A DNA stretch of 64,000 nt from FEN-1073 sp963780865 (GCA_963780865.1 CAWADT010000026.1:62001-126000); one strand, 5' to 3'. Positions 27,536 through 36,789 are shown, counted from the stretch's first letter. The notes: generated by a model from the sequence alone, not told the origin. Numbers and translations are program-made.

Positions 27536-27671
27536 CTTGCTTTTTCGCGAAGGGGGATCGTACGGAATGATGAAGCGAGATCCTCGAAGCGATTTGATGT
27601 CCAGTACGTGAAGGTTATCCCCCGATCGAAGCCCATTCTCCGTCTGCCACGAGGGGAGAGGAATTGACAGT

Positions 27672-29543
27672 ATGATCCAAATCACCGGTTCCCACTTTAC
27701 CGACGAACATCACCGAAGATTGATCCTGCGCGGCGTAAATCTCGGCGGCAGCACGAAGGTCCCGTTTCGCCCGAACGGCGCAACGTACCGACGGGAGGGA
27801 TTCTTTGATCACCGGACGGTTTCTTTTATCGGCCGTCCCTTCCCGCTCGAAGAGGCGGATGAGCATTTAAGCCGCTTGCGGGCTTGGGGGTTCACGTTCC
27901 TGCGATTCCTGGTCACTTGGGAAGCGATCGAGCATGCCGGACCGGGCGAGTACGATGAGGCGTATATCGATTACGTCCGCGCCGTCGTGGAAGCGGCGGG
28001 CCGTTACGGTTTTTCGCTTTACATCGATCCGCATCAGGATGTCTGGAGCCGGTTCACCGGCGGCGACGGCGCGCCGGGTTGGACTCTGGAAGCCATTGGA
28101 TTCGATCTCCGCCGGCTGCAAGAGACCGGCGCGGCCGTGCTCCATCAATTCCAAGAAGGCCTCTTCCCGCGCATGATCTGGCCTTCCAATGAACATAAAC
28201 TGGCGGCGGGGACGATGTTCACGCTCTTTTTTGGAGGAAATGATTTTGCGCCGGCCACCCGAGTAAACGGCGAACCGGCGCAGGAATATCTCCAGCGGCA
28301 CTACATTGCCGCCGTGTGCCATTTGGCCCAGCGTCTGAAAGGCCTGCCGAATGTGGCGGGGTACGATACGCTGAACGAGCCGGGCAAAGGGTTTATCGGC
28401 TGGGAGGATCTCAGAATGCCGGGCGGATTCGTGAAAGTCGGCGCCCTTCCCAGCCCGTACCAATCCATGCTGTTGGGATCGGGTTACTCTCAAGCGGTCG
28501 AAGTCTGGGAATCCGGATCGACCGGATTCCGGCGCAAGGGAAGCTGCATTCTAAACGACCATCGCTCCAGGGCCTGGCTTCCGGGCAGGGAGTGCGTCTG
28601 GCGCCAGAACGGCGTGTGGGATGCGGGCCCGGATGGACATCCACGGCTCCTGCGGCCGGATTACTTCGCCGTCCGCGCGGGACGGCGGGTGGATTTCTCG
28701 CAGGATTATTATTTGCCCTTTGCGCGCCGCTTCACCGAAGCGATCCGCACGGTGGATCCCAAGGCGATGATCTTCGTCGAGAGTTCGCCGGAGACCCCGC
28801 CCCCGCAGTGGGAGGCGGAAAACATCGTATACGCTCCGCACTGGTACGACGGCTTCGTGGTGTTTTTCAAGAATTTTTCCGGCTGGGTCGCCACCGATTC
28901 CCACGCGGGACGCCTGGTGTTCACCCCGTGGTACATCCGGCGTTCGTTCGCCCGGCAATTGAACCGTCTCCGCTGCTGGGCGGCCGACCGGCTCGGCAAT
29001 CCTCCGGTGCTGATCGGCGAATCCGGCATCACCTTCGATATGCAGGGCAAGCGCGCTTACCGGACGGGCGACTTCCGTGTTCAGACCCGCGCGATGGACC
29101 GGCTGCTCCGCGCGTTCGACGATGCGCTGATGAGCGTTACGCTCTGGAATTACACCGCCGATAACACCAATGAACGTGGCGACGGGTGGAACGACGAGGA
29201 CCTCTCGATCTTCAGCCGCGACCAGCAAACCGACCCGAAGGACATTCATTCCGGCGGAAGGGCGCTGCCGGCCCTGGTGCGGCCCTACGCGCGCGCCGTG
29301 GCGGGCGCGCCCCTGCGCATGCGCTTCGATCTCGGCAGCCGCCGGTTCGAATTCACCTTCCGGCACGATCCGCAGGTGGAATCTCCAACGGAAATCTTCG
29401 TCCCGCGCTATCAATATCCACATGGGTTCACCGCAACCGCGTCCGACGGAACCTTCGAAGAGAAGCCCGACGAGCAAGTGTTGTTCTATCGCCATACCAA
29501 GGAGCGAGAAGTGCACACCGTTTGGATCCAGCCGAAGCGGTAG
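27672..29543 (+). CDS. Glycoside hydrolase family 5, endoglycoceramidase/GH5_12-like
   Basis: A 623-residue (beta/alpha)8 glycosidase. It has RGVNLGGSTKVPF at the N-terminus, FLVTWEAIEHAGPG, YIDPHQDVWSRFTGGDGAPG, the acid/base Glu in DTLNEPG (residue about 236) and the nucleophile Glu in LIGESGITF (about 452). The C-terminal beta domain is at about 530-620. The PHQDVWSRFSGGDGAP-type block is characteristic of endoglycoceramidase-related GH5 enzymes that cleave glucosylceramide or steryl glucosides. No signal peptide is seen, so it is probably cytoplasmic. A GAGGGGAGAGG tract precedes ATG 27672. The actual substrate in a bacterium is uncertain. Confidence 0.85.
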   Translation: MIQITGSHFTDEHHRRLILRGVNLGGSTKVPFRPNGATYRREGFFDHRTVSFIGRPFPLEEADEHLSRLRAWGFTFLRFLVTWEAIEHAGPGEYDEAYIDYVRAVVEAAGRYGFSLYIDPHQDVWSRFTGGDGAPGWTLEAIGFDLRRLQETGAAVLHQFQEGLFPRMIWPSNEHKLAAGTMFTLFFGGNDFAPATRVNGEPAQEYLQRHYIAAVCHLAQRLKGLPNVAGYDTLNEPGKGFIGWEDLRMPGGFVKVGALPSPYQSMLLGSGYSQAVEVWESGSTGFRRKGSCILNDHRSRAWLPGRECVWRQNGVWDAGPDGHPRLLRPDYFAVRAGRRVDFSQDYYLPFARRFTEAIRTVDPKAMIFVESSPETPPPQWEAENIVYAPHWYDGFVVFFKNFSGWVATDSHAGRLVFTPWYIRRSFARQLNRLRCWAADRLGNPPVLIGESGITFDMQGKRAYRTGDFRVQTRAMDRLLRAFDDALMSVTLWNYTADNTNERGDGWNDEDLSIFSRDQQTDPKDIHSGGRALPALVRPYARAVAGAPLRMRFDLGSRRFEFTFRHDPQVESPTEIFVPRYQYPHGFTATASDGTFEEKPDEQVLFYRHTKEREVHTVWIQPKR

Positions 29544-29573
29544 AAACGAGACGGAGGAAATACAAACATAAGC

Positions 29574-29741
29574 TGTCATTCGAACCCCGGAAACCCACCG
29601 TGGTTCCGGGGCGAACCCCGGCGAAGGTCCGGGGCGAGGAATCGGTTGCGCGATGAAATAAATACCGGTGATATTGGAGATTGCAGACACCCATCCAAGC
29701 CCTACCGATTCCTCGCGGCCTAAAGGCCTCTCGGAATGACA
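29574..29741. repeat. Dispersed palindromic repeat, family A, copy 1
   Basis: Bounded by TGTCATTC at the left and GAATGACA at the right (perfect inverted ends). Inside, CGAGGAATCGGT at the left pairs with ACCGATTCCTCG at the right. The centre ATGAAATAAATACCGGTGAT is identical in copy 2. Confidence 0.85.
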
Positions 29742-29750
29742 CACTGCCTG

Positions 29751-29956
29751 TGTCATTCGAACCCCGGAAACCCACCGGGGTTCCGGAGCGAACCCTGAGC
29801 CAAAAGCGAGGGGTGAGGAATCGGTTGCGCGATGAAATAAATACCGGTGATATTGGAGATCGCAGACACCCATCCACGCGCGACCAATTCCTCGTCGGCC
29901 CTTCCAGGGCTCCTCCGGCCCGCCCGGTGGGCTGTCCGGGACGGGCTCGGAATGAC
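29751..29956. repeat. Dispersed palindromic repeat, family A, copy 2
   Basis: It begins 10 bp after copy 1 in the same orientation, with the same TGTCATTC and GAATGACA ends. Its left arm is nearly identical to copy 1, but its right arm has an extra GC-rich insert of about 40 bp near 29900-29940. A partial third arm (TGTCATCCCAAGGGAGC) follows at 29967. Confidence 0.85.
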
Positions 29957-30084
29957 ATACTGCGGATGTCATCCCAAGGGAGCTTCAGCTCCCGAGGGTC
30001 GGGCAAGTTAAATGTTAGAATCCATATCGTCTCAACGCCTCACGCCGATGGGACGGAGATCGTCTTTCTGTTTCGGAGGTTCAG

Positions 30085-30501
30085 ATGATCGATTGGAATG
30101 AAAAGTTCGCGCGCAAGGTTGGCCGCCGGCTGGCCAGGGAACGCGTCGGATGGCTGGTCACCGTCGGCTCGGATAACAGCCCGCAGCCCCGGCCGGTCTG
30201 GTTCCTCTGGGACGGAGAGACCATCCTTCTATTCAGCCAAGCCAAGGCCAGGAAGATCGTGCATATTTCAAAGAATCCGAAAGTCGCATTCCTTTTAAAC
30301 ACGGATGAAGAGGGCAGCCACGTGGTCGTGCTCCTGGGCGAGGCGGCGGTCGATCCGAAATCGCCTCCGGCCGACAAGGTGCCGGCGTATTTCAAAAAAT
30401 TCCGCAAAGGGATCGCCGATCTGGATCTGACGCCGGAGGAATTCAGCCGGGAATATCCGGTGGCCATTCGGGTGAGACTAACCAGCTTGCGAGGGTGGTA
30501 G
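30085..30501 (+). CDS. PPOX-family F420-dependent-type protein (Rv3369-like)
   Basis: A 138-residue split-barrel protein of the pyridoxamine-5-phosphate oxidase superfamily. It has GWLVTVGSDNSPQPRPVWFL, ILLFSQAKARKIVHISKNP, and a C-terminal EYPVAIRVRLTSLRGW, which fits the TIGR03667-type group that binds F420 in actinobacteria. The cofactor here (F420 or flavin) is not provable from sequence. GGAGGT lies 5 bp before the ATG. It is a single-gene unit between two repeat-bearing gaps. Confidence 0.85.
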   Translation: MIDWNEKFARKVGRRLARERVGWLVTVGSDNSPQPRPVWFLWDGETILLFSQAKARKIVHISKNPKVAFLLNTDEEGSHVVVLLGEAAVDPKSPPADKVPAYFKKFRKGIADLDLTPEEFSREYPVAIRVRLTSLRGW

Positions 30502-30539
30502 ATTATTTCTTCGTTATATTAATTTATCGGCGATTAAAA

Positions 30540-30645
30540 CTAAAGCGCAAAGCCCGCCCTCGGTGATCGGGCCGGGGGGCGCGAAGGACGCCAAGAATTC
30601 ATTTTATGATTTCTTTGCGCTCTTTGCGGCTTCGCGGTGGGATCT
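30540..30645. repeat. Dispersed palindromic repeat, family B, copy 2
   Basis: It shares GCGCAAAGCCCGCC, GGGGGGCGCGAAGGACGC and a right arm TTTCTTTGCGCTCTTTGCGG plus CTTCGCGGTGGG with copy 1 at 3466-3647. The arms are complementary. It is shorter than copy 1 because the spacer between arms is about 20 bp rather than 80. Confidence 0.72.
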
Positions 30646-30699
30646 TAGTCCAACCCCTACGCGCATACACTCCTTTATGGTAAAACCACAACGACTCCC

Positions 30700-32913
30700 A
30701 TGACCGATCTTCTGGCGAATCTCAATCCGCAGCAGCAGGAAGCCGTCTCGTGCGGCGAGGGCCCGGCGCTGGTCGTGGCCGGACCCGGCTCGGGCAAGAC
30801 CCGCGTGCTTTCCTACCGCTTCGCCCACCTCGTGCTGCGCGCCGGCGTCGAGCCGCAGCAAATTCTCGCCGTCACCTTCACCAACAAAGCGGCGCGCGCG
30901 ATGCGCGAGCGAATAGAAACCGTGCTGGCCTCTCCGGAGGCGCGCGCGGCGGGAGGGTACGACCTGCGCAACCTGTCGCTGGGCACCTTCCATTCGCTGT
31001 GCGCGCGCTGGCTGCGCCGGGACGGGGAGGCGGTCGGGCTGCCGCGCGAGTATGTGATTTTCGACGACGACGATTCACAGCGCGCGGTCAAGCAGGCCAT
31101 GGCGGATCTGGACATCAACGTCAAGCAGTATTCGCCCTCGGCCGTGCAGAACGCGATCTCGCGCGCCAAGAACGACATGCTCGGCCCCGAGGGGTTTCCC
31201 GCCGTCACGCCCTTCGACCGCGTCGCCGCCCGGACTTTCGCCCGCTACCAGGAACTGCTCGGGGCGAGCCGCGCCGCCGATTTCGACGACCTCTTGCTGC
31301 TGGTGGTCCGCCTCTTCCGCGAGCATCCCGAGATCCTCGCGCGCTACCAGGACCGATACCGGCATATCCTGGTGGACGAGTTCCAGGATACCAACGAGGT
31401 GCAATACACCCTCGTCCGGCTGTTGGCCGAAAAGCGGCGCAACCTCTACGTGGTGGGCGACGCCGACCAATCCATCTACCGCTGGCGCGGCGCGGATTAC
31501 CGCAACGTGCAGCGCTTCCAGCAGGATTTTTCCGACGCGCGCACGTATCTTCTCGAGGAGAACTACCGCTCCACCCAGAATATCCTCGACGCGGCGATGG
31601 GCGTCATCCGTGTCAACCGCGGCCGGGTGGATAAGAAGCTTTTCACCGCGCGCGGAACGGGGCTGCCGCTGGTGCTGCATGAAGCCTACGACGAGAACGA
31701 CGAAGCGCGGTTTGTGATCGAAACGATCGCGGAGCTGGTGGCCGGGGGCGAGGGCGGGAAATCGGTCCGCCCGGGCGATTGCGCGGTGATGTATCGCACC
31801 AACGCCCAGTCCCGCGCGCTGGAAGAGGAATTCCTCCGCGCGAATCTGCCCTACCGGCTGGTGGGCGCGCAGCGGTTCTACGGCCGGCGCGAGGTGAAGG
31901 ACGCGCTGGCGTATCTGCGCCTGGTGCACAATCCTTCCGACGCGGTGAGCCTCTCGCGCGCGATCAACGTTCCCGCGCGCGGAATCGGCGAAAAAGCCTA
32001 CGCCGCGCTGCAGGAGGCCGCCGCGCGCGAACGCGTCGCGCCGGGTATGCTGCTGCTCGCGCTGGCCGAACCGGACGCGATGGCGCGAACGGGGTCGATG
32101 TTTCCACCGCGTGTGGCGCCGGCCTTCGCCGCCTTCGGCCAGCTGCTCTCCGGGTGGCGCGCGGCGGCCGCCGGAGAATCCGTGCCGTCGCTCCTGCGCA
32201 GAATTCTCAAGGATGTGAAGTACCGGGAATACCTGCGGGATGGTTCGGAGGAGGGCGAGGAGCGCTGGGAAAACGTCGAAGAATTGATCGCCGTGGCCGA
32301 GGAGTTCGAGGAAATTCCGCTCGAACGGTTCCTCGAAGAAATTGCGCTGGTGTCGGATCAGGACACGCTCACGGAAAAACAGGACGCGCCGGTGCTCCTG
32401 ACGCTGCATGCCGCCAAGGGGCTCGAGTTTCCGGTGGTGTTCATCGTCGGGCTCGACGACGGGCTGCTCCCGCACATGCGCTCGATGGACGATCCGGAGG
32501 CGATGGCCGAGGAACGCCGTCTGTTTTACGTCGGCATCACCCGCGCGATGGACCGGTTGTATTTGCTGCGGGCCTTCCGTCGCTCGGCGGGGGGCGGGGG
32601 CGGACTCATGGAGGAATCGCGCTTCCTACGGGACATCCCGCCGCAGCTTCTGGGGGAAGAGAAAACTTCCGGGCGCTCGGCGATGTTGCGCGAGGGGGCG
32701 GAGGTGACGTTGCCTTTTGCGCCTGGTGGGCCGCCGCAGCCAAGGGAGGCCCGCTACCGCAGCGGAATGCGCATCCGCCATGAACGGTTCGGCGAGGGAG
32801 TGGTCCTCGAGGACCAGGTACACGGGGAAGACGAAGTGCTCACGGTGGAATTCGAGACGGCGGGGCTCAAACGGCTGGACGCGGACGCCGCGCCGATCGA
32901 GGTGCTGGAATGA
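30700..32913 (+). CDS. pcrA: UvrD/PcrA-type superfamily 1 DNA helicase
   Basis: A 737-residue 3'-5' helicase of DNA repair and replication. It has NPQQQEAVSCGEGPALVVAG with Walker A GPGSGKT at 28-34, VTFTNKAARAMRERI (Ia), LVDEFQDTNEVQY (Walker B, about 225), GDADQSIYRWRGA (III), EENYRSTQNIL (IV), LTLHAAKGLEFPVVFI (V) and RRLFYVGITRA (VI). The last 50 residues (MRIRHERFGEGVVL) form the Tudor-like C-terminal domain that contacts RNA polymerase in PcrA. The length is normal for the family. Its stop lies at the edge of repeat family A. Confidence 0.97.
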   Translation: MTDLLANLNPQQQEAVSCGEGPALVVAGPGSGKTRVLSYRFAHLVLRAGVEPQQILAVTFTNKAARAMRERIETVLASPEARAAGGYDLRNLSLGTFHSLCARWLRRDGEAVGLPREYVIFDDDDSQRAVKQAMADLDINVKQYSPSAVQNAISRAKNDMLGPEGFPAVTPFDRVAARTFARYQELLGASRAADFDDLLLLVVRLFREHPEILARYQDRYRHILVDEFQDTNEVQYTLVRLLAEKRRNLYVVGDADQSIYRWRGADYRNVQRFQQDFSDARTYLLEENYRSTQNILDAAMGVIRVNRGRVDKKLFTARGTGLPLVLHEAYDENDEARFVIETIAELVAGGEGGKSVRPGDCAVMYRTNAQSRALEEEFLRANLPYRLVGAQRFYGRREVKDALAYLRLVHNPSDAVSLSRAINVPARGIGEKAYAALQEAAARERVAPGMLLLALAEPDAMARTGSMFPPRVAPAFAAFGQLLSGWRAAAAGESVPSLLRRILKDVKYREYLRDGSEEGEERWENVEELIAVAEEFEEIPLERFLEEIALVSDQDTLTEKQDAPVLLTLHAAKGLEFPVVFIVGLDDGLLPHMRSMDDPEAMAEERRLFYVGITRAMDRLYLLRAFRRSAGGGGGLMEESRFLRDIPPQLLGEEKTSGRSAMLREGAEVTLPFAPGGPPQPREARYRSGMRIRHERFGEGVVLEDQVHGEDEVLTVEFETAGLKRLDADAAPIEVLE

Positions 32914-33213
32914 CAAATGCAGGATGTCATTCCGAGCCCGCCCCGGTCAGCCCGCCGGGCGGGCCGGGGGGAGCGCAGCGACCGAGGAATCGGTGACGTA
33001 GGGATGGAAGGCAATCATTTACGATTGTTAAGTCGATCGAAGTCAGCGATCCCTCAGGGCTCCGCCCTTCGGGATGACATATGCAGGATGTCATTCCGGG
33101 GGAAGCGCAGCGACCGAGGAATCGGTATCGCGGGGATGAATTACAATCATTCATAATGAACAAGGACATCATCGGACGCGATTCCTCGGGGCCTGAAGGC
33201 CCCTCGGAATGAC
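32908..33213. repeat. Dispersed palindromic repeats, family A, copies 3 and 4
   Basis: Two further family A units fill the 333-bp gap after the helicase gene. Copy 3 runs from TGTCATTCC at 32925 to GGGATGACA near 33079. Copy 4 runs from TGTCATTCC at 33089 to GGAATGACA at 33213. Both carry GAGGAATCGGT in the left arm, and copy 4 has GATTCCTCGG in the right arm. A lone GGAATGACA end (32908-32916) includes the helicase stop codon. No gene is seen in the gap. Confidence 0.85.
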
Positions 33214-33246
33214 ATACGTCGAGATGACGCGCGGACGGAGGGTGGA

Positions 33247-34227
33247 ATGAATATCCTGGTCACCGGCGGAGCCGGATACATCGGATCGGCCTGCGCGCAA
33301 ATGCTGCTCGAGGCGGGGCATACGGTGACGGTCTACGACTCGCTCCTGACCGGACACCGAGCCGCGGTCCCTTCCGGCGCCCGATGGATCGAAGCCGACC
33401 TCAGCCAGCGCGACGTTCTGCGGCGCACGATGGCGGAGGGAAAATTCGACGCGGTGATGCATTTCGCCGCTTTCATCGAAGCCGGCGAATCCATGAAGGA
33501 GCCGGGAAAATATTTCCAGAACAACGTCACCTATTCGATGTCGCTTCTGGAGGAAGCGCTGCGCGCCGGAATCGGGCGCTTCGTGTTTTCCTCCTCCGCG
33601 GCGGTGTACGCCTCGAGCGACGATCCACTCTCGGAGGATTCCGCGATCAAGCCGGCGAACGTCTACGGACAGACCAAGCTGATGGTGGAGCAGTCGCTCG
33701 AGTGGTACCACTATGTCCATCAGATTCGCTACGCCGCGCTGCGCTATTTCAACGCCGCCGGAGCGCTCCCCGCTCGCGGCGAGGACCACCCCAACGAGAG
33801 CCACCTGATTCCGCTCGTGCTACGCGTGCCGCTCGGGCTGCTGCCGGCGGCCAAGATCTTCGGGGACGATTACCCCACCCGCGACGGAACCGCCATCCGC
33901 GATTACATTCACATCGCCGATCTGATCTCGGCCCATCTGCTGGCGCTGAACGCCTTGGAAACGCGGCCGAGAATGATCTACAACCTCGGCAACGGCGAAG
34001 GATATTCCGTCAAGCAGGTGATCGAAACCGCGCGCGAAGTCACCGGGCATCCCATCCCCGCCGAGGTTTCTCCCCGCCGTCCCGGCGACGCCGCGCGGTT
34101 GGTGGCCTCCCCCGAAAAAATACGGAGCGAGCTGGGATGGACACCGCGCATGCCGGAGCTGCGCGATATCGTCGGGAGCGCGTGGGAATGGCATCGCGCG
34201 CATCCGCGCGGATATGCGGACCGTTGA
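33247..34227 (+). CDS. galE: UDP-glucose 4-epimerase
   Basis: A 326-residue extended SDR. It has VTGGAGYIGSACAQMLLEAG (NAD site), VMHFAAFIEAGESMKEPG, SSSAAVYAS with the catalytic Tyr-Lys in VYGQTKLM, then RYFNAAGA and DYPTRDGTAIRDYIHIADL, all GalE-specific. It interconverts UDP-glucose and UDP-galactose and can feed the glycan locus upstream. It stands alone, between repeats on one side and a 213-bp gap on the other. GGAGGGTGG lies just before ATG 33247. Confidence 0.95.
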   Translation: MNILVTGGAGYIGSACAQMLLEAGHTVTVYDSLLTGHRAAVPSGARWIEADLSQRDVLRRTMAEGKFDAVMHFAAFIEAGESMKEPGKYFQNNVTYSMSLLEEALRAGIGRFVFSSSAAVYASSDDPLSEDSAIKPANVYGQTKLMVEQSLEWYHYVHQIRYAALRYFNAAGALPARGEDHPNESHLIPLVLRVPLGLLPAAKIFGDDYPTRDGTAIRDYIHIADLISAHLLALNALETRPRMIYNLGNGEGYSVKQVIETAREVTGHPIPAEVSPRRPGDAARLVASPEKIRSELGWTPRMPELRDIVGSAWEWHRAHPRGYADR

Positions 34228-34254
34228 TATAATCGAATTATCTTTGCGCAAGGG

Positions 34255-34365
34255 CCATCCGTTCCCGGATTTCTTGTACGCGGATTTGCGGATACCATCG
34301 GAGTACGCGGAGGAATGCAAACCTCCGGAAAAAGGAAAAAAATTTCCGCGAAATCCGCGGGCGAA
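34255..34365. repeat. Possible dispersed repeat (GCGGATTT/ATCCGCG type)
   Basis: The gap between galE and ftsK contains ACGCGGATTTGCGGATACCA, GAGTACGCGGAGGAATGC and TTCCGCGAAATCCGCGGGCG, short recombined modules seen in many environmental genomes as intergenic repeats. It resembles the element at 61335-61445 in module style but is not a clear copy of it. Confidence 0.4.
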
Positions 34366-34439
34366 GCCATGGATCGGCTGGCCGAAAATTAAACTGCCGA
34401 CAGTTCCGCTGGGAGTTCAATTTCTTCCGAGGCGATTTC

Positions 34440-36770
34440 ATGCCGACGCAGGGAAAGCGTAGCCCAAGCAAGAAGATAACCCGAGCCGCTCCTCCCCATT
34501 CCGCGCCCCTCGTCCCGCCGGAACACCGGCTCGATATTCTCGGCATTGGCCTGATCGGCCTGGCCGCTCTCACCGTCCTTTCTTTTTTCCTCGCCAAGCC
34601 TGCCACGCTTCCCGGCGGATGGGTGCTTCTCCTGCGCAGGCTCTTCGGTGTCGGCGCCTACGCCGCCCCGATACTCCTGGCCGTGCCGGGCGTATATCTC
34701 GTTTTGCGCCGGTTCCGTTCCGCCCTTCCCGAGCTCTCGCCGGACCGGCTGGCGGGGCTCGGGATGCTATTTCTCGGCGGGTTGATGCTCGCCCATCTGC
34801 TCACCGATCCCACGCCGGGAACGATCTTCGTCACCGCCTCGAACGGGGAGGGCGGGGGTTATCTCGGAGCGCTCCCGCTCCATGTCTTGCTCTCGCTGCT
34901 GGATTACGCCGGAACCGCGCTGGTGCTTCTGGCGTGGATTCTGATCGGCGTGCTGCTAAGCTTCCGAATTTCGATCCCGCAGCTTTTCCGCGCCCTCGCG
35001 CCTCCTGGGCAAAAAATATTCCAATGGCTCGCGGATAAATTCTCCGCGCTGCGGGCGCGGCTGCGGACGCGGAAACGACCGGCGGAGGAGCTTGCGGCCA
35101 ACCGTTACGCCGCCGCGGCGGATGCGCCGGCTATCCGCGCAACGGAAAGCGCCGTGCCATCCTCCGCAAGCGCTCCCACGCCTTCGACCGAAAACCGCGC
35201 CGCGGCCGACGCGAGCCGCGAGCCGGATGCGCCGGTCGTCACCCTCGGCATCCCCGAACCTCCCCCGCCGTGGGAACTTCCCAATCTTGAAAATATTCTC
35301 AACCCGGGCATCGAAGCCACGTCCGATGAAAACCTCGACCAGCAGCGGGCCAGGATCATCGAGGATTCGCTGGAAAGTTTCGGCGCGCCGGCCAAGGTGG
35401 TGGAGATCAACCGCGGCCCGACCATCACCCAGTTCGGCGTCGAACCGGGGTACGCCGACGCCCGGGGCGGGAAAACCACGCGAATCAAGGTAAGCAAGAT
35501 CGCCGCCCTCTCGGACGATCTGGCCCTCGCCCTGGCCGCTCGTTCCATCCGCATCCAGGCCCCCGTGCCGGGCAAGGGATTCGTCGGAATCGAAGTTCCC
35601 AACGCCGAGATCTCGCTGGTGGGATTGCGCGACATCGCCGAGTTGGAGCTCTTCCGCGAGAAGACCTCACCGCTGCGGATCGCGCTGGGCAAGGACGTCT
35701 CGGGCAAGCCGGTGGTGGCGGATCTTGGGAAGATGCCGCACCTGCTCATCGCCGGCACCACCGGATCGGGCAAATCGGTGTGCGTCAACGCCATCCTCGC
35801 CTGCTTCCTCCTGCACGACACGCCCGACGAGCTGAGGTTGCTGCTGGTGGACCCCAAGCGGGTGGAGCTCACCTCCTACAACGGCGTGCCGCACCTGCTT
35901 GCGCCGGTGGTGGTGGAGCTGGACCGGGTGGTGGGCGCGCTGCAATGGGTGACGCGCGAGATGGACGAACGCTACCGGAAATTCCACGACGCGGGCGCGC
36001 GCAATCTGGAGGAATACAACCGCGCGATGCAGGAACGCGCGGAAAGGCCGCTGCCGGTGTGGGTGGTGGTGATCGACGAACTGGCGGACCTGATGCTGAT
36101 GGCGCCGGACGAAACCGAGCGCATCCTCACCCGCATCGGCCAGCTCTCGCGCGCCACGGGGATCCACATGGTGATCGCCACCCAGCGGCCGTCGGTGGAT
36201 GTGCTCACCGGGCTGATCAAGGCCAATATTCCGGCCCGGATCGCCTTCGCGGTGGCTTCGCAGATCGACAGTCGCGTAATCCTGGATCAGCCGGGCGCGG
36301 AACGGCTGCTGGGGCGTGGTGACATGCTTTTCCAATCGCCGGATTCGCCCTCGGCGATTCGGTTGCAGGGGGCCTACGTCTCCGAGCCGGAACTCGTGCG
36401 GCTGGTCCACTATTGGCGTCAGGCAGCCGTGGCGCGCCGGCCCGACGTGCCGATCACGCATGGAGCGCAGGACATTGCGGAGGGGGAAATTCCCGCCTTG
36501 CCGGACGGTCCCTTGGAGCAGATTCCGTTATTCGAGCAGGAAGCCGAGGACGAAGGCGACGACAAGCTGCTGGAAGACGCCGTCCAGGCCGTGCGCCAGT
36601 GGCGCAAAGCCTCGACCACGCGCCTGCAGCGCCACTTCCGCATCGGCTACACACGCGCCGCGCGCCTGATGGACAGGCTCGAGGAGCGCGGAATCATCGG
36701 CCCGCCCACGCAGGGCTCGCAACCGCGGGAAGTGATCGATTATGGGGAGGGGGAAGAGGAAAAAAACTGA
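34440..36770 (+). CDS. ftsK: DNA translocase FtsK/SpoIIIE
   Basis: A 776-residue chromosome-segregation motor at the division septum. The N-terminal part has four helices (about residues 35-180), followed by a Pro/Ala-rich linker of about 100 residues. The motor has LGKDVSGKPVVADLGKMPHL, Walker A GTTGSGKS (about 439-446), VDPKRVELTSYNGVPHLL, Walker B VVIDELADLMLM (about 541) and TQRPSVDVLTGLIKANIP. The C-terminal gamma winged helix has RHFRIGYTRAARLMDRLEER, which reads polar KOPS-like sequences. Size is typical for SpoIIIE-like enzymes. The start is the first ATG with membrane sequence downstream. Confidence 0.97.
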   Translation: MPTQGKRSPSKKITRAAPPHSAPLVPPEHRLDILGIGLIGLAALTVLSFFLAKPATLPGGWVLLLRRLFGVGAYAAPILLAVPGVYLVLRRFRSALPELSPDRLAGLGMLFLGGLMLAHLLTDPTPGTIFVTASNGEGGGYLGALPLHVLLSLLDYAGTALVLLAWILIGVLLSFRISIPQLFRALAPPGQKIFQWLADKFSALRARLRTRKRPAEELAANRYAAAADAPAIRATESAVPSSASAPTPSTENRAAADASREPDAPVVTLGIPEPPPPWELPNLENILNPGIEATSDENLDQQRARIIEDSLESFGAPAKVVEINRGPTITQFGVEPGYADARGGKTTRIKVSKIAALSDDLALALAARSIRIQAPVPGKGFVGIEVPNAEISLVGLRDIAELELFREKTSPLRIALGKDVSGKPVVADLGKMPHLLIAGTTGSGKSVCVNAILACFLLHDTPDELRLLLVDPKRVELTSYNGVPHLLAPVVVELDRVVGALQWVTREMDERYRKFHDAGARNLEEYNRAMQERAERPLPVWVVVIDELADLMLMAPDETERILTRIGQLSRATGIHMVIATQRPSVDVLTGLIKANIPARIAFAVASQIDSRVILDQPGAERLLGRGDMLFQSPDSPSAIRLQGAYVSEPELVRLVHYWRQAAVARRPDVPITHGAQDIAEGEIPALPDGPLEQIPLFEQEAEDEGDDKLLEDAVQAVRQWRKASTTRLQRHFRIGYTRAARLMDRLEERGIIGPPTQGSQPREVIDYGEGEEEKN

Positions 36771-36783
36771 GGAGGTTTCATCG

Positions 36784-36789
36784 TATAAT
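36784..36789 (+). promoter_or_regulatory. Candidate -10 element
   Basis: A perfect TATAAT lies 14 bp after the ftsK stop and 78 bp before the start of the next small gene. The -35 region is unclear. It could drive a short independent transcript ending at the terminator at 37192. Confidence 0.35.

Larger units (their letters stand above)
29544..30084. other. Intergenic region occupied by repeats
   Basis: No gene is supported. The stretch is filled by two adjacent copies of palindromic repeat family A plus a partial third. The start of the next gene is preceded by GGAGGT at 30075-30080. Confidence 0.7.

Noticed and set aside
27664..27671. TTGACA-like sequence directly before the GH5 start as a promoter
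   Set aside because: It is only a few bases from the ATG, leaving no room for a -10 element; the GAGGGGAGAGG tract there is better read as a ribosome-binding site.
29574..29956. CRISPR array
   Set aside because: Only two long units with internal palindromes, no regular short repeats or unique spacers, and no cas genes nearby.
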